From the IMG/VR virus record IMGVR_UViG_3300030104_003808, positions 1 through 22,748 of that record: DNA of 22,748 nt; one strand, 5' to 3'. The notes beneath the pieces were generated by a model that worked only from the letters and a program-made list of their open reading frames with translations, ran no database searches and was not told the DNA's origin. Each line of letters starts with the position of its first letter. Positions within the stretch are counted from its first letter, which is position 1. Source of the DNA: a virus. Positions 6,232 through 15,786 of the stretch are shown piece after piece. The position numbers were made by a program, and so were the translations under genes.

Positions 6232-8900
6232 TGGCATACAAACAAATGGCTTCCGAAGGAAGTTTTAGTGGCTTTCAATTGAAGGCTCCTGATGAAGTAG
6301 CTAAACAACAGAGAGAGACACAGCGACAAGTAAGTGCTCTCAAAGAGAATGCAACAATTGAAGCGCGAAACAGAGAAATTTATCTGAGAGCGCAGGAGTT
6401 TGCCCAAGGTGTCGAACTGGACAGCATGGAGCGAAACTTTGACTTCGAGACTGAAAATAGACAAGAGTTTATTGACAGAAAGAAGGAAAACATGCAGACT
6501 CTTCTTGCTGAGAATGAGCGAAAGGGTCAGGAAAGAGCAGAATTATATAAATCACTGGGTGGTTTAGCTAAGGGTGCACTTGAAACTTACAACGTTATTC
6601 AAGAGCAGAACAAACAAAACCGCATGAATGCTGCCAGCGCTGAGATCGCGACAACTGGCATAACCATGAAACAGATGCAGCTTTTAACCGGGCTTGACCG
6701 GAATCTGACACAGGCTGCATTACTGGAGAGTGAGAAGGTTCAAGCTATCATTGGTTCAGATGCTCCTGATGAAGTAAAGCAAGCGCTTTTCAACATCTAC
6801 AGGAATTCCGGTTCTTATGAGTATGTAAACAACAAAACTCTAATACAAAATACTGCTTATGCCTACAGTTCAGCAGTAAGTGATTTTAATGATAATTATC
6901 TACAGGAGAATCCTGACTCGACGGTTGAAGAGAGGCTTGAAGCATACAGAGATTTCGATAGAGATTGGCGAGTACAGTCAAGCAGCATAAATGGAAGAAG
7001 GATACGTCATGAGATGCTGGCTGCAAATCGTGACCCAGTTATCAATAGAGAACGCACTAGAGTTGAAGCTAGATTTCAAGCAGAAAGAGCTGAAAACACT
7101 AAGGAGCAAATCGAAAATGATAGGCAGGTTCACTTAGGAACTATTTGGCAAAGTGATGGTGGCAGAAATTTTGCAGGACTTGAAAGTTATCTCAAAGACA
7201 CAAGATCTGCAGCGGCTAGAAGCGGACTAACAACTTGGGCCATCAATTCAGCAAAGAGCACAGCTGATGGCAGCATGACAGTTGATGATTTGCAGACTCT
7301 GCTAAATCTACGAATGACTGGAATGCCAGGCAATCCTAGGTTTGAAGATCAATTTCCTGAAGAAGCTGCACAAGTCACAGCAGCTATCAGACAAATTAAA
7401 AACCAGAATAGAACGGATAGTAACAATAGACTTAGAGATCAACAGGAACTACAAGAATTTGAAGTTCGTGAAATGATTGCTAGTTTTTATCAAGATGCAG
7501 AGACACCTGGAATTTTGACAAAGCAAGAGCTTGAAAAGGCTGAAATCCTTGCACAGCAATTAGATCCTAGTAGAGAATTTAGGGTTATAACACAAGCCAA
7601 AAAGATGACTAGGTATGCTCAAGCCAAAGAAGAAGTAGATGAAACCTTGACAAAGTTGAGATCACAAGGAAATCTGACTACTGAAAGGGTGCTTGAAATG
7701 AATTTGCCAGAGGAAATAGAAACCTTCTGGTTAAGTCAAGCTAAGCAAATCACTGACTTTAGAAACGGTCCAAAGGCTCAGCAATTTGATAGGGAAATTT
7801 TGACCTTATTGAAGAGTCCAACACAAATCAAAGTGAATCCAAACGGTGATGCAAAGAATGTCAGCGTACTCACTATGGCTGGACATTATACGCGCTTGAG
7901 AAATACAAGATATGCGACACTTATATCAGAGGGTATGAGTCCTACGGCTGCAGCTGATGCCGCAACTGCTGAGACACTCACAAAGGTACGGGAGATGATA
8001 GCAGCGGACGGAAGTATTGATAGTGCTTCTGGATATACAGGTGCTGCCAAAATAGATCAAAATAGGAAAGATGAAGCCAAGGCTCTTCTGAACAGAACAG
8101 CAGCAGTAAGAGAGTTTAGGTCTCTCCCTGCAACCGATCAACATCCACAAGATATTGTTGCAGCTCTAGATCAAAACAAATACAAAGCATACATCGCACA
8201 AATGCAAAGTGGTAGTCCTATTCCACAAGAAGTAAGGGCACATGCAGAGATTATGAGATTAACACCTCTTGAATGGGTTAACTATATTGCACCTGCATTG
8301 CAAGTGGAACCAATTACATTGCCCGATGAACTAAAGGATTGGGAAACATATCTGAATGAAGTAGAACCAGAAACCAGAGCTCTATTTACTCTCAACCCAA
8401 CTGACGAAAGGATAAAACGTGCTATAGCAATTAAGGCATCCAATGAAGGAAATCCTCAACCCCAACCGGTAAGAGACGCATTCTTAACCTATGAAGGCAA
8501 CGAGCGAAGCTACATAGATGCAGGTAACGCTTTCCAAGGTTCTGATGGAGAAGGACCGGCTGGATTCCGCGTCAGAGAACATGTTGATTTTGGTGGTGTA
8601 GCACCTGGAGTACACAGTGCAGACGGGTTCCATCCATTTAACGAGGCATTTGACATTACTCACTGGACTAATGCTGATGGTTCCGACCCTGGTCGTGCAG
8701 AGTCTATTAGAAGAACTGGTGTATTGAAAGATTACATGAGAAGCATTGGTGCATTTAAAGAGATTCTAGGACCCGCTTCACCTAACTCTCCTGCTGACCG
8801 TAATCATGAATCACACCTTCACGTTGGTGGTCTAATTAGACCGTTAACACCTGAAGAAATGGCAACTATTCAAAGTATTGCTGAAGGAAGCTCTTATTAA
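6231..8900 (+). CDS. Internal core protein (gp15-like) with C-terminal M15-type zinc peptidase domain
   Basis: An 889-aa core or ejection protein in the T7 gp15 position (T7: 747 aa). The N-terminal three quarters is helical, Gln/Glu/Arg-rich and core-like. The last ~110 residues differ: FHPFNEAFDITHW puts H801 and D808 in the H-x6-D spacing of M15 (VanX/VanY/hedgehog-type) peptidases, with Ala at the usual place and Asn replacing the usual Gly. NHESHLHVGG (858-866) then supplies a Glu and an H-x-H pair (H862, H864) like the distal zinc ligand motif. This suggests a peptidoglycan-cleaving D,D-peptidase or L-Ala-D-Glu peptidase that locally opens the wall during DNA ejection. The start is ATG 6231, with GGAGGG at 6220-6225 and a TGATG overlap with the preceding stop. 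A TTG at 6228 is less likely. Confidence 0.82.
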   Translation: MAYKQMASEGSFSGFQLKAPDEVAKQQRETQRQVSALKENATIEARNREIYLRAQEFAQGVELDSMERNFDFETENRQEFIDRKKENMQTLLAENERKGQERAELYKSLGGLAKGALETYNVIQEQNKQNRMNAASAEIATTGITMKQMQLLTGLDRNLTQAALLESEKVQAIIGSDAPDEVKQALFNIYRNSGSYEYVNNKTLIQNTAYAYSSAVSDFNDNYLQENPDSTVEERLEAYRDFDRDWRVQSSSINGRRIRHEMLAANRDPVINRERTRVEARFQAERAENTKEQIENDRQVHLGTIWQSDGGRNFAGLESYLKDTRSAAARSGLTTWAINSAKSTADGSMTVDDLQTLLNLRMTGMPGNPRFEDQFPEEAAQVTAAIRQIKNQNRTDSNNRLRDQQELQEFEVREMIASFYQDAETPGILTKQELEKAEILAQQLDPSREFRVITQAKKMTRYAQAKEEVDETLTKLRSQGNLTTERVLEMNLPEEIETFWLSQAKQITDFRNGPKAQQFDREILTLLKSPTQIKVNPNGDAKNVSVLTMAGHYTRLRNTRYATLISEGMSPTAAADAATAETLTKVREMIAADGSIDSASGYTGAAKIDQNRKDEAKALLNRTAAVREFRSLPATDQHPQDIVAALDQNKYKAYIAQMQSGSPIPQEVRAHAEIMRLTPLEWVNYIAPALQVEPITLPDELKDWETYLNEVEPETRALFTLNPTDERIKRAIAIKASNEGNPQPQPVRDAFLTYEGNERSYIDAGNAFQGSDGEGPAGFRVREHVDFGGVAPGVHSADGFHPFNEAFDITHWTNADGSDPGRAESIRRTGVLKDYMRSIGAFKEILGPASPNSPADRNHESHLHVGGLIRPLTPEEMATIQSIAEGSSY

Positions 8901-8905
8901 ATTAA

Positions 8906-11900
8906 ATGGAAAATGATGAACAGCTATTAGGGGGTACGCTCCCTGAGCTGACTGAAGAAGAAAAACTTCAGTTATTGGCAGAACAACAACAAGTAGACCA
9001 GCAAACAGAATTCTTTTCTCCTGAAACTACGGAATCAGAAGTAAATACAGAACCTGTCGCAGGTACTGATGAACCTCAGCCAGGGATGGTGGAGATTGGT
9101 GGTGAGTATTATCCAGAAGAGGATACTGAGATTGTAAAAGGTATCTTTGGTAATGAGACAAGAATGCTCACCAAAGATGCCTACAAAGAGAAACTGGCTG
9201 AGGAACGGGAAGAAAGACCTGAGCAAATGGGGCAGGCATTAGATACATTCCAGAATCGAATGTCAGCTCCAGGCATGGGTGTAATAGATTTCGGTACAGA
9301 TTTACTCAACCTTACTCCTGGTGTAAATATCCCAAAAGTCCCTAAATATGAAGAGGAAATCACACAAAGTATTCGCGAAATATCGTCAATTTTGATTCCT
9401 ACAATGACAGGAACTGCTGCGCTTACTGGTGCAGCCACGGGCTCAAAACTTGTACAAGGCAGTAGGCTTCTGTCAAACCCACTGACACAATGGTTAGGTA
9501 AGACAGGTGCAGCAGCTGGTGTTGGTGTAGGTGTTGATTACACAGTTCAATTCAACCAAACAGACGACAACCTGACAGGAATGCTGAAGAAGACCTGGCC
9601 TCGCACATGGGGTTGGCTTCCAGACGACCTTGCAACATTGGACGGCGATGAGCCAGATGTCATCAGAAGGAAGAATGTAGAAGAAGGTATGTATTTAGGT
9701 GTAGGTAGTGATGCCCTTATGGGTTTCACAAAGCTAGTACGAGGAATCAGGGGCATTGTCGATGCAACTAAGTACGTTCCTGAAAGTGAAAAAGCAGGAA
9801 AATGGCTTGCCGATAACGTTGTACTTGACGCTACACCAGAAGAGATACTGACTAGAAACGCTGCTAAACGTACAGAAGCATTAGATGAAATTGGTGCATA
9901 CAATTTCAGTAAAAGTGTTGATGTAGATAAACCGATTTTTGGTTATCACGACAGCTACGGATATCAGGAAATTGGTATCAGGACCGTTGATGATCTTGGA
10001 ATTGTAAGTGCCTCAGTCCATGCAGCCCGTATTGCCACTAATGATGGTGTTATCGGCGGACGTGTGGGCAGTGTTATGTCAGAAGGTGCGCTGAAATTTG
10101 CTAATGAAAGCGGTACTAATGGACGGATGGTACTGAGAGGTTTAGGTGAGCAACTAAAAGAAGCAGATGCTTATGGATACGCGACTGCTCCAGGGAAATA
10201 TCTATCTTCTGTTGAGATCAAATCTATTGGAGATGACATTGCAGAAAATTTTGCTGGCATGAATGTTGGCGAAATGCAGGAATATATCAAGAGATTCCAA
10301 ACTGGTGTTGATGCAGACTCAGGAGTAGCAACACTGAGCTCTGAAGGTTATGCCGGTGTCATGGGTGCCATCAAGAAATACATGGATGATTTCATGAACA
10401 TGGATGACCTAAGAGCAGTGGGATATGTATCAGAATCATTCGGTGGACAAGTTAGTGATTTTGCTCAGGGTGTCCGTCTAGCTGAAGGTAATGCATCAGT
10501 AACCAGAGCACAAGAGATGATCCTTGACCGTCTTGAATTTTTGATGGCACATAAGGGCATAACTACTTACTCACGAGGTAGAGCACTAAACATGGTGAAC
10601 CTATGGGACAGGATGACTCTTAAAGGTAGTAAGGCAGCAGACAGAGCGGAGTATAAGCGTCTAAAGAATTTAATTAAGGATGAATCAAATGAAACTCTTG
10701 CAGCAATGGAACGTTTGAAGCAAGAGGCACGCCAAGTTACAGATAATCTGAGGCAAATCAACAAAGAGAATCCTGAGATGCTTGCGCCTCTGATGATTGC
10801 TTATGAGCTTACAGATGGCAACGTAAAAACAATCACTGCTCTCAACAAGTATATGAGAGCATCAACTGGCGTCTTTAGTAAAGCAATTATTGATAGGACT
10901 CCAGAGATCCCTTCAGTAGTTATGCAAGGTTTCTATGCAAACCTATATAACTCAACACTAAGTGCATTTGGTACTTTAGGCAAAGCTGGTATCTCTGGTT
11001 CACACCTACTTATTGAAAAACCTCTACGTACCTTTGCAGGTGCGGCAAGGAATCAAGACTGGAAACAGATGAGAAGAGGTTGGTATCAGTTCAATAATGG
11101 CTTCCGGTCCATTCAAAAAGGATTGGAGTTTGCTGGACAGATATACAAAAGGTCTGGTTTAGATCCTGATGTAGTTCCACGTAGAGAAAACATTGCTGCA
11201 GCCAATCCAAGGCAGGTTGAACTAATAAACGCATTTGCAGATGCCAAAGCTAAGAAGGGTGAATATGGCCCGCAAGTAATGGCAGAAATCGTCAATGACA
11301 ATCTTGCACTTGCTAAGCATCCTTGGCTGAGATTAGGCGTAAGAGGTATGCAAGCACAAGATGGCTTTGTACAGTCAATGATTGCAAGTTTTGAATCTAG
11401 GGGACGTATCTTTGATGAGTTAACTGATGGTGGTCAAAATGCATTTGATGCCGGTAAGGCAGCAGAACTAGAAGAAAAAGCATACTTAGATATGTTTGAT
11501 GAAGATGGTCTGATTAAAGATAAAGCCGTGCTGGCAGCAGCAGGTGAAATCTCTATGAACATCGATAACAAGGCTAACCGTGCTTTGTCAGACATGATTA
11601 GGCAGCTTCCTGTATTAAAACCGTTCCTTCTATTTACAAAGACACCAATCAATGAATTGGCATTGTCAGCTTCATATAACCCTGCTGGCTTCTTTGTTAA
11701 AGAGTTTAATGAATTCAAACTTCCGTTTGATGAAATGCCATTTGAAGAAGCAGAGCAACTACTTGCAAACAGGGGTGTTAAGGCAAGTGATGGTATCGAC
11801 TTACGTATGAAATATAACGAGATTAGAGATGACATCATGGGCCGGAAAGCACTCGGTACATTGATGGTCGGTTCAACTGTTGGACTACTAATGACTGACA

Positions 11901-12892
11901 GGATTACTGGCTATGGTCTCTACAATCGACAGAAGCAAAAAGTACGTGATGATGTAGGTAAGAAGAGATTGAGTATTACAGGTTTGGATGGTAAGCAACA
12001 TAGCTATGACGGATTAGGACCGATTACAAACTGGGTAGGTTTAATCGCGACTATTGGAGAAAACTTCGACATGCTCACACCAGATGAGATTGGAGAAAAT
12101 CTTAAAATCCTTAGCTTTATTGCAGCGACAAGCTTCACCGAAAAATCAATGCTTACTAGCCTGCAGCCTTTCCTTGACGTAGTACGTGGAGATGCAGGTG
12201 CAATTAACAAATGGGGTGCAAGTTTTATTAGCTCTGCGTCTATTCGTGGATCAAGTCAGCTTGCAGAACTTGGAAGATTGATGGATCCAGGAGTAAAAGA
12301 AGTTGAGCAGAATATTGCTGATCTTGTAAGAAACAGATTGCCAGGATTAAAGAGTACTCTCGCTAAAGAATATGATTACATTGATGGTGGTGAGGTAGGT
12401 GTACCTGACAACTTCCTAACACGTCTACGTAATACATACACACCATTTAAGGTAAGCGATTCAATTAGTGATCGAAAGCAATTTCTCATTGACATTGAAT
12501 ATGATGCTACGCCTACGCTTAGTACTGATGGTAGAGGCAATGACCTAACTAATAGGGAACGTGCTGCTATTAAGAATAAGATGGGTGAGCGCGGATATTT
12601 TAGAGATGCCATCGATCGTGTGATGACAGGAACTAAGGCAAAAGAATTCAGAAGGAGATATAAAGAGGCTAAGGCTAAAAATCTACGCCCTGACCTATCA
12701 ACATTTGAAAACGTACACTACGAGTTAGACGTGGCTTTAAGAGAGGCGATGACAACAGCTATGGCTGAAACATCGAACTTTGACTCCATCCAACAACGTA
12801 GATATGTTCAAGATGTTGTTGGAGAATATCTACGTTCTGGAAAACAAGATGAGGCAGAACGCTTCCTAGATGAAATGGAAAAACTAAAGTAA
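8906..12892 (+). CDS. Large internal core / ejection protein (T7 gp16-like)
   Basis: At 1328 aa this is nearly the length of T7 gp16 (1318 aa) and occupies the same place before the fibre gene. The N-terminal ~130 residues are very acidic and Gln/Glu/Pro-rich. Ala/Gly-rich hydrophobic stretches follow at about 158-178 and 198-212, with another (ALGTLMVGSTVGLLM) near 982-996, consistent with membrane insertion during ejection. The C-terminal third is mixed charged and helical. T7 gp16 has a lytic transglycosylase domain at its N-terminus; I find no comparable catalytic Glu region here, and the wall hydrolase appears to have moved to the preceding gp15-like protein. It probably forms the periplasmic DNA tunnel. 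Only 5 nt separate it from the gp15-like stop, and no SD is evident. Confidence 0.86.
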   Translation: MENDEQLLGGTLPELTEEEKLQLLAEQQQVDQQTEFFSPETTESEVNTEPVAGTDEPQPGMVEIGGEYYPEEDTEIVKGIFGNETRMLTKDAYKEKLAEEREERPEQMGQALDTFQNRMSAPGMGVIDFGTDLLNLTPGVNIPKVPKYEEEITQSIREISSILIPTMTGTAALTGAATGSKLVQGSRLLSNPLTQWLGKTGAAAGVGVGVDYTVQFNQTDDNLTGMLKKTWPRTWGWLPDDLATLDGDEPDVIRRKNVEEGMYLGVGSDALMGFTKLVRGIRGIVDATKYVPESEKAGKWLADNVVLDATPEEILTRNAAKRTEALDEIGAYNFSKSVDVDKPIFGYHDSYGYQEIGIRTVDDLGIVSASVHAARIATNDGVIGGRVGSVMSEGALKFANESGTNGRMVLRGLGEQLKEADAYGYATAPGKYLSSVEIKSIGDDIAENFAGMNVGEMQEYIKRFQTGVDADSGVATLSSEGYAGVMGAIKKYMDDFMNMDDLRAVGYVSESFGGQVSDFAQGVRLAEGNASVTRAQEMILDRLEFLMAHKGITTYSRGRALNMVNLWDRMTLKGSKAADRAEYKRLKNLIKDESNETLAAMERLKQEARQVTDNLRQINKENPEMLAPLMIAYELTDGNVKTITALNKYMRASTGVFSKAIIDRTPEIPSVVMQGFYANLYNSTLSAFGTLGKAGISGSHLLIEKPLRTFAGAARNQDWKQMRRGWYQFNNGFRSIQKGLEFAGQIYKRSGLDPDVVPRRENIAAANPRQVELINAFADAKAKKGEYGPQVMAEIVNDNLALAKHPWLRLGVRGMQAQDGFVQSMIASFESRGRIFDELTDGGQNAFDAGKAAELEEKAYLDMFDEDGLIKDKAVLAAAGEISMNIDNKANRALSDMIRQLPVLKPFLLFTKTPINELALSASYNPAGFFVKEFNEFKLPFDEMPFEEAEQLLANRGVKASDGIDLRMKYNEIRDDIMGRKALGTLMVGSTVGLLMTDRITGYGLYNRQKQKVRDDVGKKRLSITGLDGKQHSYDGLGPITNWVGLIATIGENFDMLTPDEIGENLKILSFIAATSFTEKSMLTSLQPFLDVVRGDAGAINKWGASFISSASIRGSSQLAELGRLMDPGVKEVEQNIADLVRNRLPGLKSTLAKEYDYIDGGEVGVPDNFLTRLRNTYTPFKVSDSISDRKQFLIDIEYDATPTLSTDGRGNDLTNRERAAIKNKMGERGYFRDAIDRVMTGTKAKEFRRRYKEAKAKNLRPDLSTFENVHYELDVALREAMTTAMAETSNFDSIQQRRYVQDVVGEYLRSGKQDEAERFLDEMEKLK

Positions 12893-12911
12893 ACTTATTA
12901 CAAACTAAGCA

Positions 12912-15608
12912 ATGGCTACAACCCAAAATAATTACACGGGTAACGGCTCCACTACCAATTACTCATTTACATTCCCATATATTGAACAGACTGACGTCAA
13001 AGTACTTCTTGACGGAACACCATCAACTGCATTTACACTTGCCAACGCTACCACTGTAAGTTTCAGTACTGCTCCAGGTAACGGAGTCAGTATTATTATC
13101 TTTAGAGATACTGCTAATGATGAAAGAGCCGCAACATTTTTTGCTGGCTCTGCTATCAAAGCAGAAGATCTAAATCTGAATTTTGACCAGGCACAGTTTG
13201 TATCACAGGAAACTGAGAACAACTCAATGAATTCGTTGGGTTCAACGATGACTGGTCAGCTCAATATGAGCAATCAGAAAATCGTCAGCCTTGGTACGCC
13301 CACTGCAGCTACTGATGCAAGCACTAGGGGCTACGTTGATACTCTCCTTGGTACTAACACGGCTGAGGCAGCGGCTGCTGCAGCTTCCGAGGCAGCGGCT
13401 GCAACATCAGAAGGCAACGCAGCTACGTCTGAAACAAACGCTGCTAATTCAGCTTCGGCTGCTGCTACTAGTGCAACTAATGCAGCTACGTCTGCAACCA
13501 GCGCCTCAGGTGACAAGGATGCTGCAAATTTATCTTATTTAGACGCACTTGCGTCGGCAACTAACGCTGCTACATCTGAAACTAACGCAGCAACTTCAGA
13601 GACAAACGCAGCTACTAGTGCAACTAATGCAGCTACTAGCGCATCCAATGCATCTACATCTGAAACAAACGCAGCTACCAGTGCAACGAGCGCATCTACC
13701 AGTGCAACATCTGCTGCATCATCTGCAGCTTCTGCACTAGCAGCCTTTGACAATTTTGATGATGTCTATTTAGGCCCTAAAGCAAGTGCTCCCACCACAG
13801 ACAATGACGGTGATGCACTGACAGGCGGAGACTTGTATTACGACACGACTAATTCAGTCATGAAGTTGTATACAGGATCTGCTTGGGTATCTGCTTACGT
13901 CCCTGGTGATGCTACTGGCATCCTAAATAATGCAAGCGGTAATCTAACATCTACAGTTGTTCAGGACTCACTTGAGGAGTTGCAAGGTGATATTGATAAT
14001 ATCAATTCCCATGTTATCCACAATGATACTAGCATTGTATTTAAGCCCAATACCTATGAAACCGTAAAAATTAAGGATAATCAGATTATTCTTTCTGCAA
14101 ATGACGCTCCTCCTGAAATTCGTTTCCTAGCGCAAGACAGTAGTGGCCATGCTTTTGGAGAAACAACACTTAATGACCACAAGATACTGGTAGATAGTAA
14201 TGGGTTTTTTAAAATTGAAAAGCATGACAGTGATTATGATGTAACCATTTTAAAGCTTTCTGAACAAATCAGCCAAGTTAATTGTAATTCTTTTGTTATT
14301 AAAGAGGGTTCTACTGCAGACAATTTAGCCGAAGACAATAGGGTAGAAATCAACCCTAGGGCTAACGACTCCGACGTAGATAAGATGGTGATAAAATATG
14401 TTAAAGGAACTGAATATAACAGCCAACCAGTCTGGGGCGTCACCGATGAAGGAACAGTAACTCAAAGAGATTCACTGACTGTTGGTAGACAACATTCTGA
14501 CGATAACACCCCTGTTCCTTACTATAGTTCTGGTAATAAGATATTATCAGTAGAAAGGGGAATGTCAGGTGACACTACAAAACGTTGTTTCTATTGGGCT
14601 GTTCTGGATGACGTAAGCAGTGATTCTGGTGATTTAAACAACATGAAAATGTATAATTCACTGAGCACTAGTACTGAACTTATTACTACTAATGATAGTA
14701 GTAGCCACCTGCGATTCGGCATCAAGATGAACGGCATGACTCAAAGCAAAAGTTCTTTTTTTGCCGGCCGTTGTGAAGGTGATTCTTCATCACCTGTTTC
14801 AGTTTACGGAGGTTCTTCTACGTGTTCTGCTTATGGTGATGGAGCTGGCGGCGTAACTTATATCAGAGGTGACAATAATCCAACGTCATCGCATATGGCC
14901 GTAAATGTCGATAACGATAACAGTGGTGGTACTAGTCCAAATAATTATGCAGGAGTTAAATTTAAAGTCAGGGCTCAAGATGGTCGTATTTACCAAGATT
15001 ACGGCTCTACCTTTTCAAACGCTGACTATGCTGAATTTTTTGAATGGACGGATGGTAATACAGCTAGTGAATATAGAGCAGGACATTCTGTTGTTTTAGT
15101 TGGAGAGAAAATCCGTCTAGCTACTGATGATGATAAGCAAGAAGATATTATCGGTATTGTTTCTCCTGCACCAGGTATCGTAGGTGATTCTGCATGTAAT
15201 CATTGGGACCGTGCATATCAAAAGGATCAGTTTGGCAAAGAAATCATGACACCTGTTAAGGTGTATAAATGGAATCCAGAACGTGATAACTGGCAACCCA
15301 AAACAGAACGTGAAGCCATTAATGCACGAGAAGGCTGTGAGGTTTCTAAATTTGAAGAACGTATTGCAAATGGTACTATCCCTCCATGGGTACGTGATGT
15401 TGTTTATGAAATCACTGACTATAGGAGGACTAAAAACACTGATTGGGATCGTTCTAAAGAATACATTCCACGCGAAGACCGTCCTGAATGGGATGCCATT
15501 GGTCTTGTAGGAAAGCTATGGCTTAAGCCTGGTCAACCAACTGGTGATCGATGGAAGCGACTAAAGGTTGATTCTGAAACTAAGAACGAACTTTGGCTTG
15601 TACGCTAA
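12912..15608 (+). CDS. Tail fibre: T7-type N-terminal domain, heptad shaft, C-terminal Peptidase_G2-like domain
   Basis: 898 aa. Residues 1-110 match the T7 gp17 N-terminal attachment domain pattern (TGNGSTTNYSFTFPY, FSTAP, then IIIFRDTAND and IKAEDLNLNFDQ). Residues 113-143 carry the common fibre motif MTGxLxM..KIxxLxxP..xxDAxxxxYVD. Residues 149-279 are an Ala/Ser/Thr heptad repeat (NAATSET type), probably a trimeric shaft. The middle region (about 340-690) is Ser/Asp/Gly-rich, probably beta-structured and receptor-binding. Near residue 702 the sequence SNADYAEFFEW begins a C-terminal block of about 197 residues resembling Peptidase_G2, the self-cleaving intramolecular chaperone known from phi29/GA-1 gp12. 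Cleavage near S702 is expected by analogy, not shown. The domain probably aids trimer folding and is then removed. Nineteen nt separate this gene from the gp16-like gene. Confidence 0.92.
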   Translation: MATTQNNYTGNGSTTNYSFTFPYIEQTDVKVLLDGTPSTAFTLANATTVSFSTAPGNGVSIIIFRDTANDERAATFFAGSAIKAEDLNLNFDQAQFVSQETENNSMNSLGSTMTGQLNMSNQKIVSLGTPTAATDASTRGYVDTLLGTNTAEAAAAAASEAAAATSEGNAATSETNAANSASAAATSATNAATSATSASGDKDAANLSYLDALASATNAATSETNAATSETNAATSATNAATSASNASTSETNAATSATSASTSATSAASSAASALAAFDNFDDVYLGPKASAPTTDNDGDALTGGDLYYDTTNSVMKLYTGSAWVSAYVPGDATGILNNASGNLTSTVVQDSLEELQGDIDNINSHVIHNDTSIVFKPNTYETVKIKDNQIILSANDAPPEIRFLAQDSSGHAFGETTLNDHKILVDSNGFFKIEKHDSDYDVTILKLSEQISQVNCNSFVIKEGSTADNLAEDNRVEINPRANDSDVDKMVIKYVKGTEYNSQPVWGVTDEGTVTQRDSLTVGRQHSDDNTPVPYYSSGNKILSVERGMSGDTTKRCFYWAVLDDVSSDSGDLNNMKMYNSLSTSTELITTNDSSSHLRFGIKMNGMTQSKSSFFAGRCEGDSSSPVSVYGGSSTCSAYGDGAGGVTYIRGDNNPTSSHMAVNVDNDNSGGTSPNNYAGVKFKVRAQDGRIYQDYGSTFSNADYAEFFEWTDGNTASEYRAGHSVVLVGEKIRLATDDDKQEDIIGIVSPAPGIVGDSACNHWDRAYQKDQFGKEIMTPVKVYKWNPERDNWQPKTEREAINAREGCEVSKFEERIANGTIPPWVRDVVYEITDYRRTKNTDWDRSKEYIPREDRPEWDAIGLVGKLWLKPGQPTGDRWKRLKVDSETKNELWLVR
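13356..13748 (+). repeat. Degenerate 21-bp repeats encoding the fibre-shaft heptads
   Basis: This stretch codes for residues 149-279 of the fibre. It consists of imperfect 21-bp units encoding Asn-Ala-Ala-Thr-Ser-x-Thr heptads, clearest at about 13560-13700 and interrupted by a non-repetitive GDKDAANLSYLDALAS segment (about 13509-13556). Near-identical units such as ACGCAGCTAC and ATGCAGCTAC recur. The repeats are prone to slippage and recombination, so shaft length probably differs between relatives. They also create spurious long open frames on both strands. Confidence 0.85.
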
Positions 15609-15624
15609 TTAACTATTTAAAATT

Positions 15625-15786
15625 ATGATTACACTTATTCGCCCACTACTATTTACATTTCTGCAATCTGATCGAGTTAAGAGCTTGATTGTTGAGATGC
15701 TGGAAAAGCTTGCTGAGTCAACCGATAACGATATCGACGACAAGGCAGTTGAGTTTGTACGTAACGGTCTTTTCCCGGCTAAGTAA
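15625..15786 (+). CDS. Small conserved-type hypothetical protein, 53 aa
   Basis: ATG at 15625 to TAA at 15784-15786. The N-terminus (IRPLLFTFLQ) is hydrophobic and short; the rest is an amphipathic, acidic helix region (VEMLEKLAESTDNDIDDKAVEF) ending GLFPAK. It is too short for a full transmembrane hairpin but could associate with the membrane. It lies directly after the fibre gene, where T7 encodes the holin (gp17.5), and its stop overlaps the ATG of the next gene (TAATG). I recall similar small proteins in cyanophages, but no function is known to me. A lysis or virion role would be a guess from position. Confidence 0.7.
   Translation: MITLIRPLLFTFLQSDRVKSLIVEMLEKLAESTDNDIDDKAVEFVRNGLFPAK

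Noticed and set aside
8906-9500. Lytic transglycosylase domain at the N-terminus of the gp16-like protein, as in T7.
   Set aside because: The region is an acidic, Gln/Pro-rich low-complexity stretch followed by Ala/Gly-rich hydrophobic segments. No transglycosylase-like catalytic Glu block can be read.
11434-11838. 134-aa Ser/Leu-rich open frame on the - strand inside the gp16-like gene.
   Set aside because: Antisense shadow of a well-supported long gene; composition is that expected from the complement of its codons.
13331-13753. Long open frames on the - strand and in another + frame across the fibre shaft (Ala/Val- or Leu/Gln-rich products).
   Set aside because: They are by-products of the 21-bp repeat coding Ala/Ser/Thr heptads; products are low-complexity and there is no separate promoter or RBS.
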